A stretch of DNA of 64,000 nt from Cognatilysobacter claricitrinus (lineage in GTDB: Bacteria > Pseudomonadota > Gammaproteobacteria > Xanthomonadales > Xanthomonadaceae), in NCBI RefSeq assembly GCF_045866565.1, contig NZ_BAAFZV010000002.1, positions 496,001-560,000 on the forward strand, given 5' to 3'. Below are positions 33,374 to 41,268 of the stretch, piece after piece. The notes below the pieces were generated by a model. The model was not told where the DNA came from, did no database searches, and saw only the letters and a program-made list of their open reading frames with translations. The number at the start of each line of letters is the position of its first letter. Positions within the stretch are counted from its first letter, which is position 1. The position numbers and the translations under genes are program-made.

Positions 33374-34186
33374 ATGGCACGCGCGATTGCGTTCCTCGAC
33401 ATACTTGGCTTCAAGAACCTTCTCCAGACTGAAGATCTCTCCGGCCTCGCCGAACGGTACGAAGCGGCGATTGCCGAAACCGAGAAGCTCAACGCGAAAA
33501 AGGTTTCGAGCAGCGCAACATTCAGCTTCCTGCCAAACCACGAGCCCGGGCAGCCCTGGTGTTATCGCCGGATCTTCTCCGATTCAATTTTTCTCATTGC
33601 ACTAGACGACAGTGCAGAGAGCTGCCTGAAGCTCCTGTTCTACACGCGCGTGTTATTCGTCTGGATGCTCGTAAAAAAACTGCCAGTGCGAGGAGCTGTG
33701 GCGGCCGGTGACCTCTACCACAGCCCGGACACCGGCACCACGCTGGGCGCGGCGCTGACCGAAGCGTATCTGCTGGAAAAGAATCAAGAATGGGCGGGCG
33801 TATGCATCGGAGACTCAGTCTGGACCGCATACCCCGAACTCTTCGCCCAAGTGAAAGATCCCACTGGACCGCTGCAGTACTGCTTCATCCCATACGACAT
33901 ACCGTGGAAGAAGAAGGCCGACGGCAGCCCGGACGGAATGGAAAGCGCGCATTTCGCAATCAACTGGAGATTTAACACGGTCGTGGAGACCGGCGATATG
34001 GATCTCCTCACGCGAGCGCGCATCGACCAAGTACCGTCAAAGTTCGAGAATACACTTCGATACTTGGAGCTCGTGCGGGCGTCCGGAGCACGATTTTGGG
34101 GGGATGGGTCCGACAAACCGGCCGAATGGGGAACGGTATGGTTAGGACCGAGTAAGCCGCCCTTCAAAGATGGAAACACCAAGTAA
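33374..34186 (+). CDS. class III nucleotide-cyclase-like protein in element cargo
   Basis: A 270-residue protein. The start AIAFLDILGFKNLL resembles the first metal-binding strand of class III adenylate/guanylate cyclases (F-D-h-x-G-F). FSDSIFLIALDD offers a second Asp. PVRGAVAAGDLYHSPDTGTTLGAALTEAYLLEKNQ recalls the G-x-V-x-G ... yG-x-x-V-N-x-A-x-x-L-E region of those enzymes. GGATGGGAC lies just before the ATG at 33374. Such stand-alone cyclases occur in anti-phage Pycsar systems, but no cyclic-nucleotide-binding effector is seen next to it. Enzyme activity and defence role are inference; at minimum this is a coherent gene in a mobile cargo block. Confidence 0.55.
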   Translation: MARAIAFLDILGFKNLLQTEDLSGLAERYEAAIAETEKLNAKKVSSSATFSFLPNHEPGQPWCYRRIFSDSIFLIALDDSAESCLKLLFYTRVLFVWMLVKKLPVRGAVAAGDLYHSPDTGTTLGAALTEAYLLEKNQEWAGVCIGDSVWTAYPELFAQVKDPTGPLQYCFIPYDIPWKKKADGSPDGMESAHFAINWRFNTVVETGDMDLLTRARIDQVPSKFENTLRYLELVRASGARFWGDGSDKPAEWGTVWLGPSKPPFKDGNTK

Positions 34187-35081
34187 CCACGTTAGCCGCG
34201 AGCTTCCACGTCGTTGCCGCAAAGAACACTGCGAGGCCGGAAGAAGAGGCTGGGAGGGTCTATTGGCCATTGACCAGAATTCAGATTTCAACGAACAAAC
34301 TGCTTTCCTTCTCAAGTCTATCGAGCAGATGCGCGCCGAACTGGCGATGAGGGAGCGTGGACCTTATGCGCGCTACGACCTGGTGACGACGCCCGATACC
34401 ATTGACGGCGCACTCATGATGTTCCACGAAATGATGCGCGAGCATCTGCAAGTGTTAGCCAATGACGTAAACGCGCTTATTCGATGGGTTGCCGAGATCA
34501 AAGCGTGGGCTGTCGTGCTTTCAACATGCTCGGACTATGAGCGATTCTTTCTACATACAGTTCAATTGGCGCCGCTGATAACAAGCGCGGTGAGCCAGCC
34601 CTATGTGCTTAAGCAGCGCTTTGCGTTCTGCGCGTCGCACACGACTCATCAGGCAAATGCATTTGTACGCGCTGATTGGTCGGAAGAGCAGCTTCCCGCA
34701 GACGATCGTATCGGCGTCAATACACTTCCGCCCTTGGCCAAAGGTTGGACGGCGTGGCCAAAGTTCGAACAAGCCCTCGCAGATATAGACAGCGCGGACT
34801 ATCGAGAACGCACCGGACAGTACAGATCGCGCTTTCAGCACCGCATCCCACAACGCTTCGGCTACGGTCACACCAATATCATCCAGCGCGAAATTAAGGA
34901 GGTGCCGGGTGGTCGTGAATATAGCTACGGATTTGGCGGCATTGAGCCAATGCAGCCAGAGGATGTGGTCGATGCGATCGATGCGCAGGCGGCTTACGCC
35001 ATTAAGGCGCTTGCCGCATACGCAGATCTGCTTAAGGAACAGTTTGACCGTCTTGCCGCGGCCGTAGCGCCTCGGCTATAG
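34170..35081 (+). CDS. unknown cargo protein, possibly HEPN-like
   Basis: Up to 303 residues, overlapping the cyclase-like gene by 17 nt. A TTG at 34263 with GGGAGGG upstream is an alternative start that would drop 31 basic residues. The protein is mostly helical: a first long helix (NEQTAFLLKSIEQMRAELAM), a middle part with RFAFCASHTTHQANAFVR, and a Leu/Ala-rich last helix (DAIDAQAAYAIKALAAYADLL). The R-x6-H spacing recalls HEPN RNases (Rx4-6H) but lacks the polar residue after Arg. I do not recognise the family. The overlap implies co-expression with the cyclase-like protein. Confidence 0.6.
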   Translation: METPSNHVSRELPRRCRKEHCEAGRRGWEGLLAIDQNSDFNEQTAFLLKSIEQMRAELAMRERGPYARYDLVTTPDTIDGALMMFHEMMREHLQVLANDVNALIRWVAEIKAWAVVLSTCSDYERFFLHTVQLAPLITSAVSQPYVLKQRFAFCASHTTHQANAFVRADWSEEQLPADDRIGVNTLPPLAKGWTAWPKFEQALADIDSADYRERTGQYRSRFQHRIPQRFGYGHTNIIQREIKEVPGGREYSYGFGGIEPMQPEDVVDAIDAQAAYAIKALAAYADLLKEQFDRLAAAVAPRL

Positions 35082-35140
35082 GGCCGCAAAGGGACGGGAC
35101 GCGCGTCGCGTGCGGAGCCGGTCAGGAGCGAGAACATCCA

Positions 35141-35956
35141 GTGACCACGCCAAGCATCCTCACGACGTCCATTCGCGCCGGTTTAGCTCATCTTCGGTTG
35201 GTTCGCGTGGACCCAACGCCCGAGCAGTTAGCGGAGGACGCGCGCGATGCGCTCGGCTGTATCGAGGTTGTCATGGAGGCAATTGCCGATGTGACAAGCC
35301 CCGCGAATTCGGAGCGTCTTTTCCTCGGCATTCAACTTCTTCGTGCGTCCTGTGACTATGCGCGCGCACTGGTTTTTCTATTTGCGAATAACCCAGTCGA
35401 CCTTGCTGGCGCGGCGCTCGTCCTCCATGGGGCGCAGATTGAGGCGTTTCTACGAGCGGTGTTTTTTGCGCAACTCGCGACGGCGGAGGAATTCGCGGAC
35501 TTTGTCGCCAACGACTTGGGGCCGCGGCGGCGGACCCGGAATAACAAGTGGGCGAAAATTTCGGTTCCCGACTTGGCCTTGGAAGTGCAGGAGGAGCTAG
35601 CACGCCTAGAGGGGGCCGAAGCCGGTACAGGCAATCTCGGCCGCATGGTCGAGAACGCATGGGACCCGCTTTGCGCGATGGTGCATGGGGGACGTGCGAT
35701 GCACGCACTCTACGTTGACGGCCAGCGGCAAATTGGCTGCGCCGTGCCGCCCGAAATGCAATATCAGGTAACGGTGAATGCCGTCGCGATCGTCAACTTT
35801 TGCCTCGCATTTGCTTGCACGATATCTGGTTGGGCAAATGATCGTGACAACCCAGCCCTCGACGGTCCGGTCAGGCGATTTGATGATTTTGTGCGGCGAC
35901 ACAACGAGCGATTGCGTGCGGTCGGCCTCGAAGACTTGATTCGACCGCGTCGCTGA
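35141..35956 (+). CDS. unknown helical cargo protein (DUF6988/DUF5677-like)
   Basis: A 271-residue protein with a GTG start and AGGAG 12 nt upstream. It is nearly all helix. LLRASCDYARALVFLFAN, then GAQIEAFLRAVFFAQLATAEEFADFVANDLGPR and CAMVHGGRAMH follow a pattern I associate with DUF6988/DUF5677 proteins (E-A-h-x-R and an H-G/S-x region), which are common in defence islands and unknown in function. Located 59 nt after the previous cargo gene, same strand. The family call is weak. Confidence 0.55.
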   Translation: MTTPSILTTSIRAGLAHLRLVRVDPTPEQLAEDARDALGCIEVVMEAIADVTSPANSERLFLGIQLLRASCDYARALVFLFANNPVDLAGAALVLHGAQIEAFLRAVFFAQLATAEEFADFVANDLGPRRRTRNNKWAKISVPDLALEVQEELARLEGAEAGTGNLGRMVENAWDPLCAMVHGGRAMHALYVDGQRQIGCAVPPEMQYQVTVNAVAIVNFCLAFACTISGWANDRDNPALDGPVRRFDDFVRRHNERLRAVGLEDLIRPRR

Positions 35957-35984
35957 TGAGTTGGCCGCGCCGCAGTGGCGCGCC

Positions 35985-37196
35985 TTATGTCCTCGGCTTC
36001 TCGCCCATTTTGTTGGACAGAATGTCGAACCAATGGACGGGCGGACTGTCGTCGACCGCTGCGATGTTCGAGGGGCGGAACAGCGCATGCAGGATGAGGA
36101 TTCGGTCCTGCTCCGTGAGCAACGTCTTTCCGCGCTCTTCGTCGTGAGCAAAGGCGAGAAATGTCTTTACCATCGTCTCCCGTTCCTTCGCATCGCGCAT
36201 GAGCGACAAGTTCTCGCTGAGCAGGCGCGCAACGACCTTGGTTACCCAGATAAGGCCGAACGCGGGCACGACAACCGGGACGAGCGCGAGTACGACCGAC
36301 GTGTCCTTCCGCAGCGAAACAACGCTTAGGTGAGGGAGCGCGTAATAGAAGAAGGCGCAGAGGCTACCGAGGACTAGCACCGCAAAGGCGAATGCCGAGA
36401 TGCCTGCAGTGATTGCATGACGGTTAGCCCGGCCCGACCAATATTGACTGGGTGCTGCCATCGCCAGTTGTTCGTCGTAGACCTTCTTGAGCTTATTCCA
36501 CTGCTCGCGGATCTCATTCAGCAACGTTTCTGCAGCTTGGCTCCGCGACTCCATTGCGCCGTCGTGTTCCTCGCGCATGCTGGTCAACGCCTTGGCGGTC
36601 CTGTCGCGTTCTTCGATTAGCTCGCCACGAAGCGCTTCGAGCCCCGATACGGTTCGCTGCACTTCCTGCCGCTGCGATGCGAACCATGCCGAGTCTTCTG
36701 ACGGTTGCTCAACCGACAACGCCTGAAGCGCATTCCCCAGGCTCGCGACGGAGATGTTCGGCCCGAAGCCCCCCATGATGCCGGCCGCGTCGCTCCGGGC
36801 TGAGAGTGCAACCATGACCGCGACGTCGGGTGCATCGACCCAGAGGCGCTCAAGCGCCGGTATGGATTTGGCGTAGGTAGTAAGTCTCAGGCCCTGTTCG
36901 ATCTGGTTTACCTGAGACGCCATCTGGTTGCGTAGGTCCTCACCGGGCTGGCCTTCGCGCTGTTCGTTGTCGAGTGCGACGTAGCGCTCCGCGAACGAGC
37001 GAAGCGTGTCCAGGAAATTTCTCGTCTCGTCCCAGAAGTTGCGTAGATTTACCGAAGGAATTCGATCTACGGGGAATTGCCGCCAGAATTCGCGCTCCGA
37101 GTCTACCCATGCGATGACATCATCCGCAGCTTCAAATGTCAGCGCTCGGTCGGAGTTGTAGACGCGGGCGGTTACTGGAGATCTGAATGGTGTCAT
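35985..37196 (-). CDS. two-TM coiled-coil protein (DUF6161-like)
   Basis: A 403-residue membrane protein on the opposite strand from the other cargo genes. Residues about 1-110 are soluble and include WRQFPVDRIPSVNLRNFWDETRNFLDTL (short motifs). A long coiled coil follows (about 190-260, LEALRGELIEERDRTAKAL...). Two transmembrane helices (about 284-308 and 322-343) precede a C-terminal soluble tail (RILILHALFRPSN). The layout matches my recollection of DUF6161. ATG 37196 is chosen; an ATG 129 nt upstream is possible. It ends 28 nt from the unknown helical gene, tail to tail. Confidence 0.7.
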   Translation of the reverse strand: MTPFRSPVTARVYNSDRALTFEAADDVIAWVDSEREFWRQFPVDRIPSVNLRNFWDETRNFLDTLRSFAERYVALDNEQREGQPGEDLRNQMASQVNQIEQGLRLTTYAKSIPALERLWVDAPDVAVMVALSARSDAAGIMGGFGPNISVASLGNALQALSVEQPSEDSAWFASQRQEVQRTVSGLEALRGELIEERDRTAKALTSMREEHDGAMESRSQAAETLLNEIREQWNKLKKVYDEQLAMAAPSQYWSGRANRHAITAGISAFAFAVLVLGSLCAFFYYALPHLSVVSLRKDTSVVLALVPVVVPAFGLIWVTKVVARLLSENLSLMRDAKERETMVKTFLAFAHDEERGKTLLTEQDRILILHALFRPSNIAAVDDSPPVHWFDILSNKMGEKPRT

Positions 37197-37369
37197 GGGG
37201 GCTGAGCATAAAGGCGTCGGACGAACCGTAGTTGCGGTCCGCCCCGATCCTACGGAGAAACCCTGTCGGGCTAACGCTGCGTCCGCGTCTCGTAGGGATA
37301 CGAGAGGGGACACGATCCGGGGCATCGCGAGAAAAAATGCAGTTAGAACAGTAGGTTGCGCTATTCATC

Positions 37370-37390
37370 CGAGTCCTCTCCCGGGCACCA
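37370..37390 (+). repeat. attR: right direct repeat of the integrated element
   Basis: Exact 21-bp copy of the tRNA-Leu 3' end (see 29731-29751). Only this fragment of the tRNA is present, with no acceptor 5' strand or anticodon arm upstream, so it is an attachment scar and not a second tRNA gene. The flank beyond it, ACACAATCGG, should be the original chromosome downstream of the tRNA. Confidence 0.92.
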
Positions 37391-37437
37391 ACACAATCGG
37401 CCGATGCAGTGTGATCGCATCGCCGGATTACGAAGAA

Positions 37438-37453
37438 CCCGCCGATCGGCGGG
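37438..37453. terminator. palindrome cut by the assembly gap
   Basis: CCCGCCGATCGGCGGG is a perfect 16-bp palindrome preceded by GAAGAA and ended by the run of Ns. A following T-rich stretch, as expected for a terminator, would lie in the gap. It may have ended the original tRNA-Leu or neighbouring transcript and probably caused the assembly break. Confidence 0.5.
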
Positions 37454-37481
37454 NNNNNNNNNNNNNNNNNNNNNNNNNNNN
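37454..37481. other. assembly gap (28 N)
   Basis: Twenty-eight unknown bases at a scaffold join, just outside attR and 3 bases before the stop codon of the acyltransferase gene. The true length is not known, so synteny across it is provisional. Confidence 0.99.
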
Positions 37482-37484
37482 TTC

Positions 37485-39233
37485 CTACGCGAAAACATTG
37501 GTTTCTGCTGCCGGGGCGCCAACAGGGGTTGGCATGCGCAACTCGACCTGCGCCTTCGTCGCCGCGCGTCCACCCAGGTAGCGTTCCCGTTTGTGGGGCC
37601 GCAGCCGCTCGAGGTCGACTTCGACGAATCCGTCGATGACGTCGGCGAAATCCGGGTCGGTGCCGAACGCGAGGAAGCGCGCGCCGCCGGGTTCGCACAG
37701 GTCGACGTACTGCTTGTAGAGCATCGGCACGCTCGCGCCCATCGCCGCAAGCCGCGCACGCAGGGCGCGAAGGCCGGTTTCGGCGTCGGTCGACGACTCG
37801 ATCGTTTCCGGGATCTCGTACGGGCGCGCGGCCTCGATGCCGTCCACGGCGCCGTGCCAGCGCGCATAGAACGCAACGACGTCGCGTCGTGCGGCTTCCG
37901 GCAGCGTCGCGCTGATCGACACCGGTCCGAACAGGTAACGCACCCACGGCTGGCGCGCGACGTAGGCACCGATGCCCTGCCACAGGTAGTCGACGCTGCG
38001 GCTGCCCCAGTAGTCCGGCACCACGAAGCTGCGACCGAGTTCCAGGCCTGCAGCGAGCCGCGCAACGGCACGCGCGTCGAAACGGAACAGCGTCGCCGTG
38101 TAGAGACCGGCGAGACCGCGCTCGGCGAGCAGGTCTGCGACGCGTGCGACACGGTAGCCGCCGGCGATGCGCCCGGCGCCGGCGTCCCACAACACGATCT
38201 GGTCGTAGCCGCCGTCGAAACGGTCGACGTCGCGCGCACGGCCCGTGCCTTCGCCGACCGCGCGGAACGTGAGTTCGCGCAGCCGTCCGATTTCCAGCAT
38301 CAGCGCGCTGTTCGCGGGCAGGCGGCCGACGCGGATCTCCTTGCCGTCGAATGTGCGGCCGAGGCATTCGAGCGATTCGACCTCGATGCGCACGCGATCG
38401 ACGTCCATTGCCTCTGCGACTGGATGCGGGCCAGCGTCCGGCGCACGTTCCGCATCGAACCGCAACTTGCGCAAGCGTTGTCGAACCGACGTCGCGAACA
38501 TGGCGGCGTCGAGCGTGGGCGCCATCGCGGTGCCGAACGCGAGTCGGAGCGGATGGCTGCGACGCGCGAACATCTCGCGCGCCAGCAGCAGGGTTGCCGC
38601 GGGCTTGAACACCGCGCTGGTGCCGTAGAAAAGCGCCGAGTTGCGCGCGTCGATGCGCACGGGAACGACTGGCGCGCGGTGGCGTCGCGCCAGCCGCGCG
38701 AACCCGTCGCGCCAGCGTCCCTCGCGCACGCCGCGCCAACCCAGGCGCGCGACTTCGCCGGCGGGAAACATCACCACGCATCCGCCCGCGGCGAGCGCTG
38801 CATCGATTGCACGGACCTGTGCCGACGCGCCGCGTCCGAACACGTCCAGCGGAAGGAATACCGGGCGTAGGCCGTCGATCGCAGTCAACACGTCGTTGGC
38901 GACGATGCGCACGTCCGGTCGCACACGGCCGATCGCATCGAGCAGCGCGAGCGCGTCGAGCGCGCCGGAAGGATGGTTGGCGACGACGAGCAGCGGTCCG
39001 GTCCGCGGCAGTGCATCGATGCCTGCGCCGCCGACGCGGTAGTCCGCGCCGAGGAACTGGAGCGCGGCACGCACCAGCGGCAGGCCGCGCAGGTCGCGAT
39101 GCTTCTGCAGGAACGCGTCCATCGCCCCGAGTCGCGACCACCGCCGCACCCCGTGCAGGAACGGCCTGGCGACGTGCGCGCGTCGCCCGCGGAACCAGTC
39201 CGGGAGTCGCGACGTCAGTCGATCCTCGAGCAT
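37485..39233 (-). CDS. OlsF-like fused acyltransferase (PlsC + GNAT/OlsB-like)
   Basis: A 582-residue protein with two acyltransferase halves. The N-terminal half has the PlsC/OlsA-type motif NHPSGALDALAL near residue 104, then VFLPLDVFGRG and VVMFPAGEVARL (FPxGxx). The C-terminal half (from about 330) resembles OlsB-type N-acyltransferases: EIGRLRELTFRAVGEGTG, DYWGSRSVDYLWQGIGAYV and FGPVSIS. Such fusions (OlsF) carry out both acylations of ornithine-lipid synthesis in Serratia. The biochemical role here is inferred. The start is ATG 39233, before MLEDRLTSRLPDWF. Confidence 0.82.
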   Translation of the reverse strand: MLEDRLTSRLPDWFRGRRAHVARPFLHGVRRWSRLGAMDAFLQKHRDLRGLPLVRAALQFLGADYRVGGAGIDALPRTGPLLVVANHPSGALDALALLDAIGRVRPDVRIVANDVLTAIDGLRPVFLPLDVFGRGASAQVRAIDAALAAGGCVVMFPAGEVARLGWRGVREGRWRDGFARLARRHRAPVVPVRIDARNSALFYGTSAVFKPAATLLLAREMFARRSHPLRLAFGTAMAPTLDAAMFATSVRQRLRKLRFDAERAPDAGPHPVAEAMDVDRVRIEVESLECLGRTFDGKEIRVGRLPANSALMLEIGRLRELTFRAVGEGTGRARDVDRFDGGYDQIVLWDAGAGRIAGGYRVARVADLLAERGLAGLYTATLFRFDARAVARLAAGLELGRSFVVPDYWGSRSVDYLWQGIGAYVARQPWVRYLFGPVSISATLPEAARRDVVAFYARWHGAVDGIEAARPYEIPETIESSTDAETGLRALRARLAAMGASVPMLYKQYVDLCEPGGARFLAFGTDPDFADVIDGFVEVDLERLRPHKRERYLGGRAATKAQVELRMPTPVGAPAAETNVFA

Positions 39234-39423
39234 GGCGGTGCCTCCCCATTGGCTGGCGCCACGGTGACGTCGATCGGTGTCGGCGGGATGGCGGAAGGGC
39301 GTCAGGCCGATGACATCCCGCCGCTCGTCCACGGTCATGCCACCGTCACCCATCTGCAACACGTGCCGCGTGAAGCGGCGCTAGGCTGCGCGATCGGCCG
39401 CTTGGGCCAGTGGAGATTCGCCG

Positions 39424-39828
39424 ATGAACACCCGACGTCGCCAGACGCCCGTGTCGAAGAACGCGGCGCGTGCGCGTGCCGCCGCTGCTAAGGACGCCGT
39501 ATCGACCGTGACCGTCGACGCGATGTCGGCCCCCGTCGTCGAGCCGACTGCCCCGAGCGTTCCGGCTGCGCCGCGCGCAACGGCGGCGAAGCGCGAGTCG
39601 AGCGAACCCAAGCCCGTACAGCGACCGGCGGAACGCTGGTTGCGCCAGGGCTGCAAACTCACCGAGGCCGAATACGGCGCGCTGTCGGCGCTCAAGAAGC
39701 GCGCATCCGAGCTCGCGCGGCCGATGAAGCGCAGCGAGTTGCTGCGTGTCGGGCTGCAGGCGCTTGCGCGCCTCGACGACGCCGCACTGTTCGACGAACT
39801 CGACCGGTCATCGCTCGCGCGCCGCTGA
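39424..39828 (+). CDS. unknown protein with disordered N-terminus and RHH-like C-terminus
   Basis: A 134-residue protein with GGAG just upstream of the ATG. Residues 1-70 are Ala/Pro/Val/Arg-rich and probably disordered. The C-terminal 60 (WLRQGCKLTEAEYGALSALKKRASELARPMKRSELLRVGLQALARL, short motifs LTEAEYGALSALK and KRSELLRVGLQAL) have the strand-helix-helix pattern of ribbon-helix-helix DNA-binding domains. Not recognised further. It is transcribed divergently from the acyltransferase gene. Confidence 0.7.
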   Translation: MNTRRRQTPVSKNAARARAAAAKDAVSTVTVDAMSAPVVEPTAPSVPAAPRATAAKRESSEPKPVQRPAERWLRQGCKLTEAEYGALSALKKRASELARPMKRSELLRVGLQALARLDDAALFDELDRSSLARR

Positions 39829-39872
39829 GCGACGGCGCGATCGCGCCACGTGTTTCGACAGGGTTTTCCGGC

Positions 39873-40832
39873 TCAGCCTTCCGGCATGCGAAACGTGAGG
39901 TGGCGCGTGATCGTCACTGGCGCGTGGCCCGATTCGAACAGCCAACGCGACGCTGCGGTCACCGCCGCGCGGTCGAACACGCCGCCCGGCGTAGACGCGA
40001 CTGCGCGAGCGTCCTGCACGTGGCCATTGCTGTCGATGGTGAAGCGAACATCCACCTCGCCTTCGATGCCGCGCGCGAATGCGTCGCGGGGATAGGCGGG
40101 CGTCGTGTCGCGAATGAGTTTCGGTGTGCCCGACGCCGCGGCGGGCGCGATGGGAGCGGGCGTCGTGACTGCAGTAGTCGCGTGCTCCACCGGCTGCGAC
40201 GGAGGGAACGAAGGCAGCGGCGAGGCGGTCGATGAATCGTTCGACGCAGCGATCGCGCGCGGCTGCGGCGGCTGCACAGCGGCGTGCGCGTCGGTCGACG
40301 TCGCCGCGCGCGGCGTGTCGACGGTCGGTGCGCGCACGGGCGGCGATATCGGCGCAACAGTCGCCGCGGTCGCAGTGGCGACTGCCTGCGCGTCGGCGAT
40401 CTTCTGCGCACGAAGTCGATCGACTGCGACAGCCAGGCGCGTCAATGCCGGCGCGTTGGCGTTCGCGCGCTGCAACAACGTCCGGATGCGCGTGGCCTCG
40501 ACGTCGTCGCCGCGGTCGACGGCCTGCTCGACCGCGATCACGAGGTACGGCTCGAGTTCGGCCAGCGCCGACAGATCGGCCGGCTTGGCGAGTCCGCGGT
40601 CGCGCAGTGCGAGCAGGAATTCCGCGGCGTTCTGCCCCTCCGGCGCGTACAGGCGGTTCGCCGCGAACGCGGCGCGCGCCCGGGTTTGAAGGTCCGAGCT
40701 CGACAGCGCCGAGAGTTTGGCTGTGGCCGGCGCGGCGGTCGCGGGCGCGGCGTCCCGACTGCTGCAGGCCGCGAGCGCAGCGCCCGCGAGGAGTCCAAGG
40801 ACGATCAGGCAGATACGGTCGGAGCGATGCAT
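39873..40832 (-). CDS. lipoprotein with C-terminal TonB domain
   Basis: A 319-residue predicted lipoprotein (lipobox ALAAC, Cys about 22). A helical, TPR-like region (about 40-135) and a long Pro/Ala/Thr linker (about 140-230) lead to a TonB C-terminal domain: KLIRDTTPAYPRDAFARGIEGEVDVRFTIDSNGHVQDARAV and AAVTAASRWLFE (short motifs). Being lipid-anchored and not TM-anchored, it is unlikely to be the energy-transducing TonB itself. Role unknown. ATG 40832 fits the signal peptide. Confidence 0.82.
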   Translation of the reverse strand: MHRSDRICLIVLGLLAGAALAACSSRDAAPATAAPATAKLSALSSSDLQTRARAAFAANRLYAPEGQNAAEFLLALRDRGLAKPADLSALAELEPYLVIAVEQAVDRGDDVEATRIRTLLQRANANAPALTRLAVAVDRLRAQKIADAQAVATATAATVAPISPPVRAPTVDTPRAATSTDAHAAVQPPQPRAIAASNDSSTASPLPSFPPSQPVEHATTAVTTPAPIAPAAASGTPKLIRDTTPAYPRDAFARGIEGEVDVRFTIDSNGHVQDARAVASTPGGVFDRAAVTAASRWLFESGHAPVTITRHLTFRMPEG

Positions 40833-41027
40833 GGCGATTCCCGGGTGGCGCGCGCACCGTACTGCCGCTTTGTGACCGTTCGTCGCGATCATTCGGGCGC
40901 CCGGTCGTCGGTGCGACGCACCTCACAAGGCGAGCGCCGCGAGCTGCCGCGACCGGGTGAGCCTTGTCCCGCTCTTCACCGTCGACGCGCGACGTTCCGC
41001 GTGTGTGACCTCGATGGATGGAAAGCC

Positions 41028-41216
41028 ATGACCAAGCGAGAACTGATCGAGCCAAACCCGGGTGACAAGCGTTATGTGCGCCGCGACGCGAAGGGCCGAT
41101 TCGCCGAGTCCGACAACGTGTCGCGTTCGCTGTCGCAGGACCGCAAGCGCGATGCCAAGCACGATGCCGGCCCGGGGCAGGGCGATCGCGGCGATCACCA
41201 CCCGCGTACCCATTGA
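41028..41216 (+). CDS. small conserved hydrophilic protein
   Basis: A 62-residue basic, highly charged protein: MTKRELIEPNPGDKRYVRRDAKGRFAESDNVSRSLSQDRK (read as KRYVRRDAKGRF and VSRSLSQDRK). I know this sequence type from many proteobacterial genomes as an uncharacterised conserved small protein. Function unknown. ATG 41028 follows GGAAAGCC. It ends at a strong hairpin terminator shared with the convergent gene. Confidence 0.8.
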   Translation: MTKRELIEPNPGDKRYVRRDAKGRFAESDNVSRSLSQDRKRDAKHDAGPGQGDRGDHHPRTH

Positions 41217-41225
41217 CCGCCAGCA

Positions 41226-41257
41226 CAGGAAACCCGCGGATCTCCGCGGGTTTCCTG
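41226..41257. terminator. bidirectional terminator between convergent genes
   Basis: CAGGAAACCCGCGGA (41226-41240) and TCCGCGGGTTTCCTG (41243-41257) form a near-perfect hairpin with a tiny loop. AAA and TTT inside the stem give a short U tract in either direction. It serves the small protein gene (+) and the RES gene (-). Confidence 0.8.
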
Positions 41258-41268
41258 CATTCGCGCGA

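Larger units (their letters stand above)
29752..37390 (+). mobile_element. 7.6-kb integrated element in tRNA-Leu (satellite-like island)
   Basis: Bounded by 21-bp direct repeats and led by a tyrosine integrase next to the intact tRNA. The order is integrase, unknown basic protein, AlpA-like regulator, small helical protein, replication-type gene (amber-interrupted), TerS-like gene, then an apparently lower-GC cargo block of four genes with poorer ribosome sites. The small size and the combination of integrase, AlpA, replication gene and TerS-like gene, with no capsid or tail genes, resemble phage satellites and P4-like islands. No portal, capsid, mobilisation or conjugation gene was seen, so mobility would depend on a helper. 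Confidence 0.85.

Noticed and set aside
33374..37196. A canonical Pycsar or CBASS operon
   Set aside because: No cyclic-nucleotide-binding domain, TIR domain, CD-NTase signature or CBASS ancillary gene is visible next to the cyclase-like protein.
37370..37390. A second tRNA gene at the right end of the element
   Set aside because: Only the 21-base 3' end is present, with no acceptor 5' strand or anticodon arm upstream.
37195..37581. Open frames that run through the N stretch
   Set aside because: They depend on unknown bases and are not supported by any motif.
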